Source: Smittia aterrima
Taxonomy: Eukaryota; Arthropoda; Insecta; Diptera; Chironomidae
DNA: 64,000 bases
NCBI GenBank assembly: GCA_033063855.1
Contig: CP093829.1
Location: forward strand, 382,243 to 446,242
Reading direction: 5' to 3'
The position numbers were made by a program, and so were the translations under genes. Below are positions 26,068-37,275 of this stretch, piece after piece; the stretch's first letter is position 1; every line of letters begins with the position of its first letter. Under the pieces are notes generated by a model that saw only the letters and a list, made by a program, of their open reading frames with translations, was not told the DNA's origin and did not search any database.

Positions 26068-28973
26068 ATGAAAACGGAAAAGCCAGATCCACCTGAACCG
26101 CCACCTCGAAATCCACTTCGAGTCATGGCTTCCCTGTCATCCGAGGTAAATTTGCATTTCATTAAAATTTCATTCGAATCTGCAAATATTCACATGACGA
26201 TTAAATTAATGCAAACTTTTGAATTGCAGAAGAACGCGATTACGCCGGAAGGCCCAACAGAGGTGGAAGGCGATAAAAGTCCGGACGTGAAAGACTCAAA
26301 GGAATTGCCGAAGGTCGACGACAAGAAGGAAGGGCAATCGATCACACCTGAAGCTGGCGAGGCTTTGAAAGGCTCAGGTAAAGAAATTAATTTCCGTTGG
26401 TGCGCAATTGCTAAATGGAATGTTGCGATATTGTTGTTTTAGGCAATAAAAGTCCAACAAAGGACGAAAATGTCAAGTCACCCGACGAACCGTCGGCGTC
26501 AATCGATCAGGTTGACATCATCGATGGCCCTTCGAGTGAGACTGAAAGCAGTAAATGTGAAAGGTTGGAAAATGAATTGAGGATTGCTAAAGATCTCATT
26601 CAGAGTCTTAAAGCTGAGAGAAAGAAACTGAGATCGGACAAGAGTGACTTGCTTCAACAAGTGAAGCATCTTTGTGCTTCCCTGCAAGACAAGGAACAAG
26701 AGCTTAGAAACTTCATTCGCAAGTTCGATCAACGTATCCGTGACTCCGAAACTAACGTTCTTAAAGCGACTTCGGACAACGACCATGATCGATGGACTCT
26801 GATTAAACATGCACACGATGAAGCCGAACGTTCACTTGCTCTCGCAGCACAACTCAACGTTAAAGATATTCAACTTAAGCGGATGGAAAAACAACTGCTT
26901 GAGGCTCGTCGTCAATTGTCAGGATGCGTATCTGATCAAGAAAGTGTTTCCATGGTTCCAATAATCTCGCCAGGAGCTCACGGTCTAATGAATCATGGCT
27001 GCGATGAAAGTGAAACTCTCCCAAGTGGATTGTTTGGTATTGAGAGAAATTCGTGCAGTGCTGACTCTGGAGTAAGAACCAGCGATCGTGAAAGTGCAGC
27101 TGGAGACTTAAATCTGAGTGACGGAGCTTGTGAAAACGATGGACTTACAATCGACTCTGACAGTATTTCGCTCATCTCAAGTCATCACAACATGGGACAT
27201 TGTGAGTTGATTGATAAATGATTTCAGTTATGGAAATTTTTAAACGATTTTTTTTTCTTCACAGATGGCAAAGATTATAGCCCAAGTGTATCTCCAATGA
27301 ATACTCTAGCAATGGAACGCAACGATCATCATTCATAGTAAATCGTCCTTCATCAAAATTTGAAATTTTAAACTTAATTTCTTTTATAATTCCAGTTATA
27401 ATCGATCAGCACAACAGTTAGATCTTCCGATGGAGCTCGAGACTGGTTCAGCTTCCATGGCCAGACGACTAAAGAATAAACCTTTCAACTCTCTTGTTGG
27501 ACGTACAGGTCGTGGAGGAGCATGGGGTAGTATTTCAAGGGTTTTTGCAAGAACAAAGAACCGAAACAAGGCAGCAATTCAATCGTGCGATGAATTTCAA
27601 TGGAATCCATTGACAGAGGAATGCTATGCAGAAAAAATCAAGGTTCTACGTGAAGCATCGACAATGCCTCTTGAGTTGTGGCGCTCCCCACAGATCGCTG
27701 CATGGTTAGAGGTCGGTCTCGGCATGCCAAAGGATTGTATAAGATTCTGTTCGGAAAACGTGAAGAGCGGCAAAGTTTTGCTTGAGTTAACTGATGCAGA
27801 ACTTGAGAGTGGTTTGGGAGCAACTCATCCCATGCATCGTAAGAAGCTACGGTTGGCAATTGAGGAGCAAAGACGTCCCGACCTCATCCGCTATCCAATG
27901 ATTGGGCAGCTGGGACACACGTAAGGAAGATGAACTGCGGTGAACCGTAATAAATCAATTAAATTAAATTCTTATCCTCTTCGCAGCTGGTGCGCTCTCG
28001 AATGGCTTCACGAAATTGGACTATCACAATACTCTGAGTCGTTTATGCATTCGCTGGTCGATGCGCGAATGCTCGACACGCTGTCGAAGAAGGAACTCGA
28101 GAAATATTTGGGTGTAACTCGAAAATTCCATCAGGCCAGCGTGGTTCATGGAATCCACCTACTGCGAATGATGAAATACGATCGGCAGGCGCTGGCAATG
28201 CGTCGTTTGCAATCGGAGAGTGAGAATATCGACCCAATAGTGTGGACGAATCAACGTTTTATAAGATGGGTTCGGTCGATTGACTTGGGCGAGTTTGCTG
28301 ATAATTTAAGGAGTGAGTTTGCCTATGAATAATTTTCGCAATTCTCTTAACGCTTTGTTGACTTTGACAGATAGTGGAGTTCATGGCGGCTTAGTTGTGT
28401 TGGAGTCTTCGTTCTCTGGTGAAACAATGGCCTCAGCTTTAGGCATCGCATCCTCGAAAAATATCGTTCGTAGACATTTAATCACGGAATTTGAAAGTCT
28501 TATTCTTCCATCTAGGTGAGAATAATGAGAAAGATTCCATTTCTTCTTAATTCAATTATTTTATTGTTTCGGCAGAAAAAATCTTACTCAAGGAGTTCGT
28601 AGCGTAACTGGCATGGTCTCGAATTACGATCGTCATGGAAATGTAAGTTAATTTTTTCACTCCTACAGCTTCGCATTTTAAATTCCCTGAAATGTTTTAG
28701 AATACTCTCTCGAAAGGCTATTACGTCAATCCAAATGGCAAAGCTTTTAAGACAGGATCCCTTCAATCGCCAACTCATTCGTATTCAAGCTCCGAAGGCG
28801 GTAACTACGCAATCATGGACAATAGAATCAAACTAGAGACATCACCGAACGAAACCAACAATCATAATCGCTACTCTGCCCCACTGAATTATCAAGGCGA
28901 TGAACCACCTGCAGCTCGTGGTAGCGGTATGAATAATAGACGGTCAGCGCCAGAGTTTTTGACTGAAAATTGA
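26068..28973 (+). CDS. KAZN: Kazrin (coiled coil plus three SAM domains)
   Basis: Nine exons (26068-26145, 26230-26377, 26443-27201, 27265-27337, 27396-27920, 27987-28312, 28371-28515, 28576-28642, 28701-28973) give 797 residues. The N-terminal 100 residues are acidic and Pro-rich. A coiled coil runs from about 112 to 236 (CERLENELRIAKDL ... ARRQLSG). Three liprin-like SAM domains lie at about 447-515, 529-597 and 612-690; ENVKSGKVLLEL, GLSQYSESF and VWTNQRFIRWVRSIDL agree with the kazrin family. Splicing exon 6 after 28312 and exon 7 at 28371 yields DNLRNSGVHG, the same join as in vertebrate kazrin. The last 110 residues are low complexity. Kazrins are cytoplasmic scaffold proteins linked to cell junctions, the cytoskeleton and endosomes; partners in insects are not shown here. 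The first ATG of the reading frame was chosen as start. Confidence 0.92.
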
Positions 28974-29376
28974 TTTGTGTAAACGCAGCGTGAAGCAGAA
29001 TTGAAGCATTTTCCCCGTGACAGAATATCATTAAATTTATGGAACCAAGAAAAGAAAATAATTTATGTCTCTTTGAACAGTGTGAATCTTTAAATTTTGA
29101 AGGCATTTTATCAACAAATAAATAAGGAAAGTCTTAAAAATATTTTCTCGATTGAAATATTTTCCTGATTTAAATATAAGAAATAATTTTTCCAAACTCA
29201 ATTCAAAGACTTTAAAAAAATCACCGGTCAGCTCTAGAAAAACAGAAATGATGCCCACGACGAATCGTAATTAAACTTTTTGTTAAATATTTTTATTTTC
29301 TCTTAAAACATTTGGAATGTTTTTTGCTGTTGAGAGTTCAAAGGAAATTTTTAACGTTTTGGACGTTTTCAAATAT
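28974..29376. other. Kazrin 3' UTR and RpL8 upstream region
   Basis: An AATAAA-containing stretch (aacaaataaataagg) lies near 29111-29125. No coding signal was found. The DNA just before 29377 should hold the RpL8 promoter; no TATA box is obvious, as is usual for ribosomal protein genes. Confidence 0.5.
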
Positions 29377-29414
29377 CTCTTTCTTTTTTCTCGTGAAATC
29401 CGTCGAAACTAAAT
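29377..29414 (+). promoter_or_regulatory. RpL8: Candidate RpL8 5' noncoding exon with a TOP pyrimidine tract
   Basis: CTCTTTCTTTTTTCTC is the kind of terminal oligopyrimidine start expected of ribosomal-protein messages, and it is followed by a strong donor (GTGAGT at 29415). The matching acceptor (TTTTAG) ends at 29784, ten bases before the start codon. TOP tracts bring translation under TOR control in animals. Inferred from sequence. Confidence 0.55.
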
Positions 29415-29793
29415 GTGAGTGCGAAAAATAATTGAATTTCTCTGTCAAAACTTAAATAATTGAAGTGAATTTGATCGGAAATGATGCATAACAGTTAGCT
29501 GCATTAGCTGTGTGTCTTAGATTATGAGAAATATCTCATTCTTGGAAAATATTTAGATAATTTATTTTCACACAATTGTTTAATTTGTTTACTCTTAAAT
29601 TTGATTCAAAGTGAATTGAAATTAGTAAAAAGTAATGCTTTTCGATCGATAGACCTCGATTCTTCTCTAAATGCAGCTGGCGCATGATTCCGATCTGATT
29701 TAAGAAATCTTAAAAATTCACGCAACTATTTTTAGGTTATTCACACGAACGTCAACTAATGTTGCTTTTGTCTTCTCATTTTAGAAATTCGAC

Positions 29794-30810
29794 ATGGGAC
29801 GTGTTATTAGAGCCCAACGTAAGGGTGCCGGATCAATTTTCCGTTCGCACACCAAGAAGCGAAAGGGAGCACCAAAGCTCCGTCCTTTGGACTACGCAGA
29901 ACGCTCCGGATACTTGAAGGGAGTTATCAAGGTAAATTACACAAACATTTATTAATCGCCCTTCTTTCCTTGGCTCTTGTCGACTTATTTGTTGTTGATA
30001 TGAGAATGCATTATGGGGCGAAAGTGAAAGATTGGAAGCTCAGCCTTCGGTGATTTATTGTGATGGTAGCAATTCACCTCCATATTTTGACTCCAACATT
30101 TCTATTTGAATCTTTTAAACGTGTTTAGTGAAAAGTAAACTAATAATCAATTATTTTAGGAAATCATCCACGACCCAGGACGTGGTGCTCCACTTGCTGT
30201 CGTTCACTTCCGTGATCCATACCGTTACAAGATCCGCAAGGAACTCTTCATCGCCGTCGAAGGTATGTACACTGGCCAGTTCGTGTACTGCGGCAAGAAA
30301 GCCCAACTTACCGTTGGAAACGTATTGCCTCTCGGTTTGATGCCTGAAGGAACAATCGTCTGCAACATTGAAGAGAAGACCGGTGATCGTGGAAAGCTCG
30401 CAAGAACCTCCGGAAACTACGCAGCTGTCATCGCTCACAACCCAGACACCAAGCGCACTCGCGTCAAGCTTCCATCAGGAGCAAAGAAGGTCTTGCCATC
30501 GGCTAACCGCGCAATGGTTGGAATCGTTGCTGGAGGAGGAAGAATTGACAAGCCCATCCTTAAGGCTGGACGTGCCTATCACAAATACAAGGTGAAGCGT
30601 AACTCATGGCCAAAGGTACGAGGTGTGGCTATGAATCCCGTTGAGCATCCCCATGGTGGTGGTAACCATCAGCACATCGGTAAGGCTTCGACAGTCATGC
30701 GAGGAACACCAGCTGGTCGCAAGGTTGGTCTCATTGCTGCCCGTCGTACTGGTCGTATTCGTGGTGGTAAGGGAGATGAAGGCAAGGGCAAAGAGAAGGA
30801 GAAGAAATAA
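29794..30810 (+). CDS. RpL8: Large ribosomal subunit protein L8 (uL2)
   Basis: Two coding exons (29794-29931 and 30160-30810) give 262 residues, close to the 257 of the human protein. It begins MGRVIRAQRKGAGSIFRSHTK, and the highly conserved uL2 block HPHGGGNHQH sits near residue 213; the histidines around it lie close to the peptidyl-transferase centre in known ribosomes. The C-terminus is a lysine-rich tail (GKGKEKEKK). Codon choice is more biased than in neighbouring genes, as expected for a very highly expressed gene. The intron is 228 bp. Confidence 0.98.
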
Positions 30811-31721
30811 GCTGCGCATCATTTCCATCTTGCAAGTTTGTTTTTATGTGTTTCTGCATAACACAAAACACTGAAATAAAATTGATAAAAACAAAACAAA
30901 TGATTCAAAACTTTTATTCAATGTAACTTCGATTTTTTTATTCGCTGAAAACTAATAAGTTTGATTATCGTTGATCCGATCAAAACATCTCTGCAAGGTT
31001 TCACAAGGTTGCATAAATACAACGAATGAAAGGGAAACTTTTTCTTTCACGCGGCGTTTGTATGATTTACGATTAAATATGATTCGTAGTAAATTCTTTC
31101 GATTCATCGAGATGATACTTCATAAATATCTTGACATCGAATAACGAACTCATAAAGAACAAGGATAAATTGTTCTGGACAATGCGAGTTCACCTACAAA
31201 AGAAAGAAATCGTGTGTCACATGTCGTCTGACTGAATACAAGAAGTACAGTTGGTCTCATACAAAAGTCGAAGGAACTCAATACTTTTACACTTACACTT
31301 AATAAAAATCTCGAAGGTGATAACAAGAGCGAAGATGCATTTGGCCATTGATCTTTTACTTTTATTATTCCGGAAATTAATTATCTTCAGCGAGTAATCA
31401 AGAACAAGTTTTATTCGCTATTTATTCTCTATTTGAAGTCTCGTGACCGCTGAAGAACTTGCCGATCCGGTATATTAAAACTTTTATTTAAAAAGGAAGT
31501 AAAATAGACTCTTCGATCTAGAAATGTTCTACCTTCATTAGTCGCTTTGACTTCGAGCAGATCGGTTGTGTTAGCAGAAAATCTCTTGTAAATAAAACTG
31601 TAGGAAACGTTCATAGTTTTTGCAGAAAAAGTTTTGTTATTTTTGTTCATTTCCATTAAAAGTTTTTATTGAAAATTCAATTCTTCAAACTGTTGAGTTA
31701 AGTGAATCGCACAAAATAAAA
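30811..31721. other. RpL8 3' UTR and ABCH upstream region
   Basis: AATAAA at 30875-30880 is the probable RpL8 polyadenylation signal. Beyond it no gene is visible. The last 100 bases before 31722 should be the 5' leader of the transporter gene; a CAGTTGG at about 31250 and an AATAAAAATG start context are the only marks noted. Confidence 0.5.
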
Positions 31722-34006
31722 ATGAATGTGATCGAAGTGCAAAATGCTGTAAAGAACTATGGTTCCCAATCTGTTTTGAATGATTTCAACATGAAAGTTA
31801 AACGAGGAACAATGTGAGTGAACTTTATTTTAAATTTTAACTTAAGTTCTTGAAGAGAAAATTATTTTAAAGTTACGCATTGATGGGATCTTCTGGCTGT
31901 GGAAAAACGAGTCTTCTCGAGTGCATTGTCGGAACGAGAAAACTCAACTCTGGATCTATAAAAATTCTTGGTGATTCAGTTGGAAAGAACAAACTCAAGA
32001 TCGGCTACATGCCGCAAAGCATTGCACTCATCGAAGAATTTTCATTCAAGGAGTTAATTTATTTTTTTGGGACGATCTACAGAATGAGCAAAAATAAAAT
32101 CGAGGAACGATTAGATTTTCTCGTGAACCTTCTTGAACTTCCTGATCCCAACGGATTCGTCAAAAATCACAGTGGCGGAGAGAAACGACGAATTTCTCTT
32201 GCAGTTTGCATGATCCATCAACCGGAAATTCTTTTATTAGATGAACCGAGTGTTGGTCTTGATCCTTTGTTGAGACACAAAATTTGGGAATTTCTGACAA
32301 CAATCACAAGAACTGAAGGGACAACGGTCGTGATAACAACTCATTACATTGAGGAAGCAACTCAAGCTACAACTGTAAGATCTTCAAGGTCCTTGAATCA
32401 CGTTTTATTGGACTTTCATATCTTCTTAACAGGTCGGACTGCTTCGAAACGGAAGCCTTGTCGCGGAAGATACTCCCACAAATATTTTGATACAGTTTGA
32501 AACTGATAATCTCGAGACTGCATTCTTGAAGCTCTGCAAGTTGCAAGGTGAAGTTCAATCGAGTGTTTTAAATCGAAATGAAGTTTTCGAGCCGAAGGAG
32601 ACGGAAGAAATTGAACAAAATCACTCATCAGAGCATGAATCGTATGGGAAGAGACTTCTGAGATCAATTTACATTTTGAACGCACTGACAATGAAAAATT
32701 TTATTCAAGCATTCCGACGACCAGCGTAAGTAACTTTCTTGATTAAATTTTTAATTTTTATAATTAAAATATATTTTTATCTTAGAGCTTTAGGTTTCAT
32801 GCTGATCATTCCGATTGTAACATTAATTTTCTTCTACAACACAATCGGTGGTGATCCGATCGGTTTGAAAATTGGAATCGTCGATAATGAAATAACAAAC
32901 TTCAACGAATGCAACGATCCACTTAACAAGATGACAACTATTGCCGATTACACATGTCGAGTGAATAAAATCTCCTGTAGGTTCATCAACACGATTAAAG
33001 ACTCGACAGCTACAAAAGTGTTTTATAAAAACTTTGACGAAGCATATCACGACGTGCTCTCCGGAAAGATCTTAGGAATAATAAATTTCGAAAGTAACTT
33101 TACGTCGTCCATGAGGCCACTGAATGAACTTCAAGGTTACGTCGAGAACTACACTTCGAACGGTGAAGTTCAAGTCTTCTTGGATCAAACAGATCGGCAA
33201 ATCACTTTATTCATAAAAAGCAAACTTTACGAAACATTTCATGACTTCATTAAGGAACTTATGGTAGACTGTGGAAAGTCGAAGAAAGTTGGAAGTTTGC
33301 CGATTGAGGTGAATAAATTATTTGGAGGCACCACAAATGAAAATCGACGAACAATGATTCCGGGAATCATTATGACTTTGTTCTTCTTCATGTCCGTCAT
33401 CTTGACAACGACTGCATTTGTCAGTGATCGAATGGACGGGGTTTGGAATCGAGTTCTTCTTGCTGGCGTTGAGCCCACTGAAATTCTCATATCTCACGTC
33501 ATTTCCAATATGCTTAATGTAATCCTACAATGCATTGAAGTTTATTTCATTTCGATTTATGTTTACAAACTTGAAAACAACGGAAGCTTCGTGATAGTCG
33601 CTACGATGCTTTTGCTGACAGGAATCGTTGCAATATTTTATGGATTGGCAGTGTCAATCGTTTCAAATGATTACGTAACTGCGACGTTTGGTTCGACGGT
33701 TGTTTTCTATCCTCTTCTGATAATGTGTGGTAAGTTAATCATTGGACAAATTAAACTGAAAATTTTAATTTGTGATTTTAAGGAATTTTCTGGCCACTTG
33801 AAGCTCTTCCTTGGTACTTCCGCTACATCGGTTACTGTCTTCCCTTCACTCTTCCAACTGTAGCACTGAGAAATATTCTTTACAAAGGCTTCACAATCTA
33901 CTCAACATCGGTTCAACTCGGATTTTCTGTTCTACTCTTGTGGATTATCATTTCATTCCTCGTGTGCCTACTCGGACTTCGTATGAAAAAGTTCAGCGCA
34001 CCTTAA
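31722..34006 (+). CDS. ABCH-family ABC half-transporter
   Basis: Five exons (31722-31813, 31873-32374, 32433-32725, 32786-33729, 33783-34006) give 684 residues. The nucleotide-binding domain comes first: Walker A GSSGCGKT (36-43), signature SGGEKRR (131-137), Walker B ILLLDEPS with D154/E155, and the switch histidine H188 (ITTHYIEE). A linker and a C-terminal membrane domain follow, with one helix at about 300-320, a large extracellular loop containing several Cys, then a cluster of helices. This NBD-first, single-unit layout and the loop sequence fit arthropod ABCH proteins better than ABCG; ABCH members act as dimers and some export cuticular lipids. The exact substrate is unknown. The 3' end of this gene has decayed copies throughout the receptor array that follows, so it marks the original array boundary. 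Confidence 0.88.
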
Positions 34007-34159
34007 TCAATTAAGTGTCGAATATGTAAATTGTGTAATGTAATATAATTAATTTAAGTGAGTCTGGTAAATTGTCAGTGGCAATGGAATTTTTCGGAAT
34101 AAAACAAACCTTTTGTGGAAAATTGAATTCATTTTCTCTTCGAGCTTTAAAGTAGAAAC

Positions 34160-36895
34160 ATGGAAAACGTTTACACTTCAGTGAAACCATTTTACAATCT
34201 TTGTAAAGTTCTTGGAGTTTTTCCGAAATCTTTTGATGGTTCAGTGTATAAAGGAAATTTAAAAACAAAATGGATCGATCTCATTATCTCGGCTTTTTAC
34301 CTTTTGCTTAGTCTAACATTTATTTTGTTGAATATTTTCATTGAAGACATTCCAACAGACATTGCGCCTTTTCTCGCTAAGATTTGGAAAATTCAGTTAT
34401 TGCAATCAGGTTGCTTTCTTATCATTTGCTTCATTTATCAAACAGCAAAGAGCAAATCGATTGTAAAGTTTTTATCGGCGGTTCATCAATTCGACCAGAA
34501 GGTAAGAAAAGTTCGAGACTTTATTTTAAGCAAAATAAAACTTTTCTGTGGGCATTTTATTTGTTTGTTAGTTTGCAAAACTAAAGTTCAATCGAAACGT
34601 GGGTGGAGGAAACGTTATTAAAGGGAAAAAAGTAATAAATATTATCTGCAAGGTCAAAGTTTGTTGACCTTCCATGTGTTAACGCTTTGAAGAATTTTTT
34701 TAAAATTCCTTTTGATCTGGGCATGCACCACAGTTATGAATAACGGCCCCACAGCGTGCTGAGGGTAGACCAAAATCAGGGAAGGACCCGATGGGAGAAT
34801 ACACCCTGGCTTTTTTTTAGTAGATTGGAAAAGATTTATTATGCGATTTCTATCGCGAGCGAGAATTACTCTGACAAATTTGTGCCCTTATCAAGATTAA
34901 GGAAGTGGTTGCTTCCATCGCCCAATAAACTCATTCCTTCCTCAGCCATCTTATGCTGAGCACGTTCGATAACTTCTTCGAGAATTTCAATCTCATCACG
35001 AATGTAGTCAAGTTGTCCCGAGATGTCGGAGTTCTTCAATTTATTCTCCTCGTCATTGCGCTTTGCGAGCATGAGGTAGAGTTGTTGAATCGAGTCGGCA
35101 AGAGTTATCGTCTCCTTCTCGTTGTCAGCAACAAGATCTTTTGCCTTCGAAAGAATCTTCTCCCACTTGAATGTCTCGCTCTTTGCGTTGTTGTAGATTT
35201 TCTCAAGCTCAGCGAGCTCGTTGTACTGTTCCATGATCTTTTCCGCTGCTTCGAATGTCGATTTAAGCATTTTCTGTCGAATGAGTTCAATTCCTTTAAT
35301 GAGCTCCTGTTCACGTTCTGCAATTTCCACTTGCGCAAGCATTAATGCATCGCAACGACTCATAAGATCCTCGATTGATTCATAAGCATCAGATGCTGTG
35401 ATTACTTCGTTGAAAAAGTCTTCGTATGGTTTTAATTCCTTAATTATCTCCTTAAATTTCGGCTCGAACGTGGATAACTCATTAAGATCATGCTCCACTT
35501 CAGCGATTTCCTTCTTCAACGCTTCTTGCTGCTCCTGCTCATTCACAATTTCTTTTTCCGCTCGAACAGTTTTATCGAGACATTCCTTCATAAATTCGCT
35601 TACTTTGATGAACTTTTCGCGAAGCTTCAGTTGAGCCTTATGCATGTCTTTGATTCGCTTCTCGTTGATCTTTTTCTGAATCGCTGCTTTCTTCTGAAAA
35701 ACCTCCTGCTGTGTTGACATCTCGATGAAATCACGCTCATTCTGGATTGTCTCATGCTGGAGCTCGCGAGGAACATCCCAGCACGGCTTCTTATAGTAAA
35801 GCTCATATTGCAATTTAGACTCGAAGAATGAAGCAACTGCTTGCTCAGGATTAATGTCAAATGATCCATTAACTCCTAATTTCAATGTCGGCTTCGTTCG
35901 TGGCATTTTAATAAATAAGTTTTCAACAATATCCAAAACACTCAAAGCCTTCTCTGAAATTTTTCTTACAGGCGGAACATTTGGATTTGCTGATTGATTT
36001 CAAGAAAACTCGAATGTTCAACAAAAATATTTCATGGATTGTCGTTGTTGGGCCACTGCTTCTGATGATTAATATGCCGATGGTCACCTATTATTACGGA
36101 CTTGAAATTAAATATGTTATGTTGCCTGCAAGCATTTACCAACTTTTGATGAATTCTTTCTTCTCGGCGCAATTTGCTGTGGCTGCAAATCTAATCAGAG
36201 ACAGACTCATGATTTTAAATGATTACTTGAAAGGGTTGAAAAGACTAATTGCTAAATTAAACAAAATTAAAACTAATAATTTTTATTTTAGCTTCATTAA
36301 AGTCAAGCAAAGTGCTGATAACAAAATCACATTCGTTCGGAAAAGTCACTTCAATATTGAGCTTTTTACGGAGCTTTACAACGAAATTTGCGACATAATT
36401 GAACTTACCAATTCAACATTCACGTTTCAAATTGCTATCATCATGCTAAACCTTGTGCTGATTGATATATTCGGATGCTTTGGTGTCGTGCGAGATCTTT
36501 TTGTGAAATCATTTAGACTTCTTTTTGTCATATTTGGCAACTGCGTTTGGATTGCAACTCTGTACATGATAAAATGGTTGATGGCGCATTACGGAAGCAG
36601 CGCGACAAGTGAAGCTGAGAGATCTCTCGTTCTTGTTATAAAATTGACATCAAAAGCGAATCGAGAAGATAGAGCAGATTTCAATTATTTGTTAACACAA
36701 ATGCGATGTCGCAACAAGAATTTGCAAAATGATTTCTTTGTCATCGACTGGAAGTTGATTCTAGCTGTAAGTTTTATTTGAAACAAAGTTATTTGAATAA
36801 CAAAATTTTCATTTCAGATTACGTCAGCCATGGTCACTTATCTCATCATTACTTCACAGTTTGATTTTGCTGAAGAAAACTGTCCAGTTACATAA
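34160..36895 (+). CDS. Gustatory receptor GR1 of the array (7tm_7)
   Basis: Exons 34160-34501, 35972-36234, 36292-36766 and 36818-36895 give 385 residues. Hydrophobic segments are consistent with seven helices. The last exon encodes TYLIITSQF, the Thr-Tyr...Gln-Phe signature of helix 7 in insect gustatory receptors, which is the main reason for the family call. Such receptors are ligand-gated cation channels in chemosensory neurons; the tastant is unknown. It ends FDFAEENCPVT, a longer tail than several paralogues. Intron 1 is 1.47 kb rather than about 100-200 bp because it holds an antisense gene (34866-35906). Exon 2 ends at an unusual GTTGAA donor supported by frame and by all paralogues. 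Confidence 0.85.
34715..34810. other. GC-rich block of unknown origin inside GR1 intron 1
   Basis: About 95 bp (GGGCATGCACC ... ACACCCTGGC) is much richer in G and C than anything nearby and is directly followed by a run of eight T. It contains small self-pairing stretches (CAGCGTGCTG; AGGGT with ACCCT). The T run could be a Pol III stop, but I favour it being the poly(A) tail of the adjacent antisense retrogene. Neither strand matches an RNA or transposon I can name, and other receptor introns lack it. Confidence 0.35.
34811..34840 (-). terminator. Polyadenylation signal and residual poly(A) of the CCDC42-like retrogene
   Basis: On the minus strand AATAAA (34840-34835) is followed 16 nt later by eight A (34818-34811), the spacing of a polyadenylated mRNA end copied into DNA. 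This supports origin by reverse transcription. Confidence 0.6.
34866..35906 (-). CDS. CCDC42/CFAP73-like coiled-coil protein (intronless, nested)
   Basis: A single 346-residue frame, almost entirely charged coiled coil. An N-terminal segment with FFESKLQYELYYKKP precedes a DUF4200-type region (about 45-150: QEVFQKKAAIQKKINEKR, then EQQEALKKEIAEVEHDLNEL), as in CCDC42 and CFAP73. Members of this family are axonemal or centrosomal proteins needed for sperm flagella or cilia; testis expression is therefore expected but not shown. The start is ATG 35906; the 13 extra codons upstream begin with TTG and were dropped. It lies on the opposite strand inside intron 1 of GR1. Lack of introns, AATAAA and a downstream A8 indicate a retrocopy that has kept an open frame. 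Confidence 0.82.
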   Translation of the reverse strand: MPRTKPTLKLGVNGSFDINPEQAVASFFESKLQYELYYKKPCWDVPRELQHETIQNERDFIEMSTQQEVFQKKAAIQKKINEKRIKDMHKAQLKLREKFIKVSEFMKECLDKTVRAEKEIVNEQEQQEALKKEIAEVEHDLNELSTFEPKFKEIIKELKPYEDFFNEVITASDAYESIEDLMSRCDALMLAQVEIAEREQELIKGIELIRQKMLKSTFEAAEKIMEQYNELAELEKIYNNAKSETFKWEKILSKAKDLVADNEKETITLADSIQQLYLMLAKRNDEENKLKNSDISGQLDYIRDEIEILEEVIERAQHKMAEEGMSLLGDGSNHFLNLDKGTNLSE

Positions 36896-37019
36896 ATCAC
36901 TTAAAAATATTGCATCAAATATTTTCGTTCGGATTCACAATTTTATTTAGCTTGTTTACAGACAGAGATGAATTAAGTTTAAATTTTAAGAATAAAGCTT
37001 CAAAAAAGCGTCAATTTGT

Positions 37020-37180
37020 GGCCTTTGCAGTGTGAAATATTGTCTACATCTACTCTGTGTCTGTTCAACTCGTACTTTTTGTTGGATTTCTTTTGGATTT
37101 TAAATTTCTCGTTTGTCTCATCGGAAAAGTTCATCGCTTCCTATTAACTTAAGTGGCAATTAGATTAATTATGCAATATG
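37020..37180 (+). pseudogene. Decayed copy of the ABCH 3' end, GR1-GR2 spacer
   Basis: This aligns by eye to 33862-34060 of the transporter gene: GAAATATTgTCTAC, then ATCTACTC, TTCAACTCG, TTTTGGATT, TTTCTCGTTTG, AAAAGTTCATCGC and ACTTAAGTGgCaA follow the same order as in its last exon and 3' UTR. The frame is broken. It is carried along as part of the receptor duplication unit. Confidence 0.75.
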
Positions 37181-37275
37181 TATCTAATCATTCGGTTGTC
37201 AGTTGTCAGGCGATGTGTAAATGTGAAAAATATTTTTTTTAAAATCATTTTCTCTTCGAAGTTCAAGGAAGAAAC

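Noticed and set aside
34007..34159. Possible extra gene between ABCH and GR1
   Set aside because: Only 153 bp; it reads as the ABCH 3' UTR and GR1 leader.
35907..35945. N-terminal extension of the CCDC42-like frame
   Set aside because: It begins at TTG; the first ATG is 35906.
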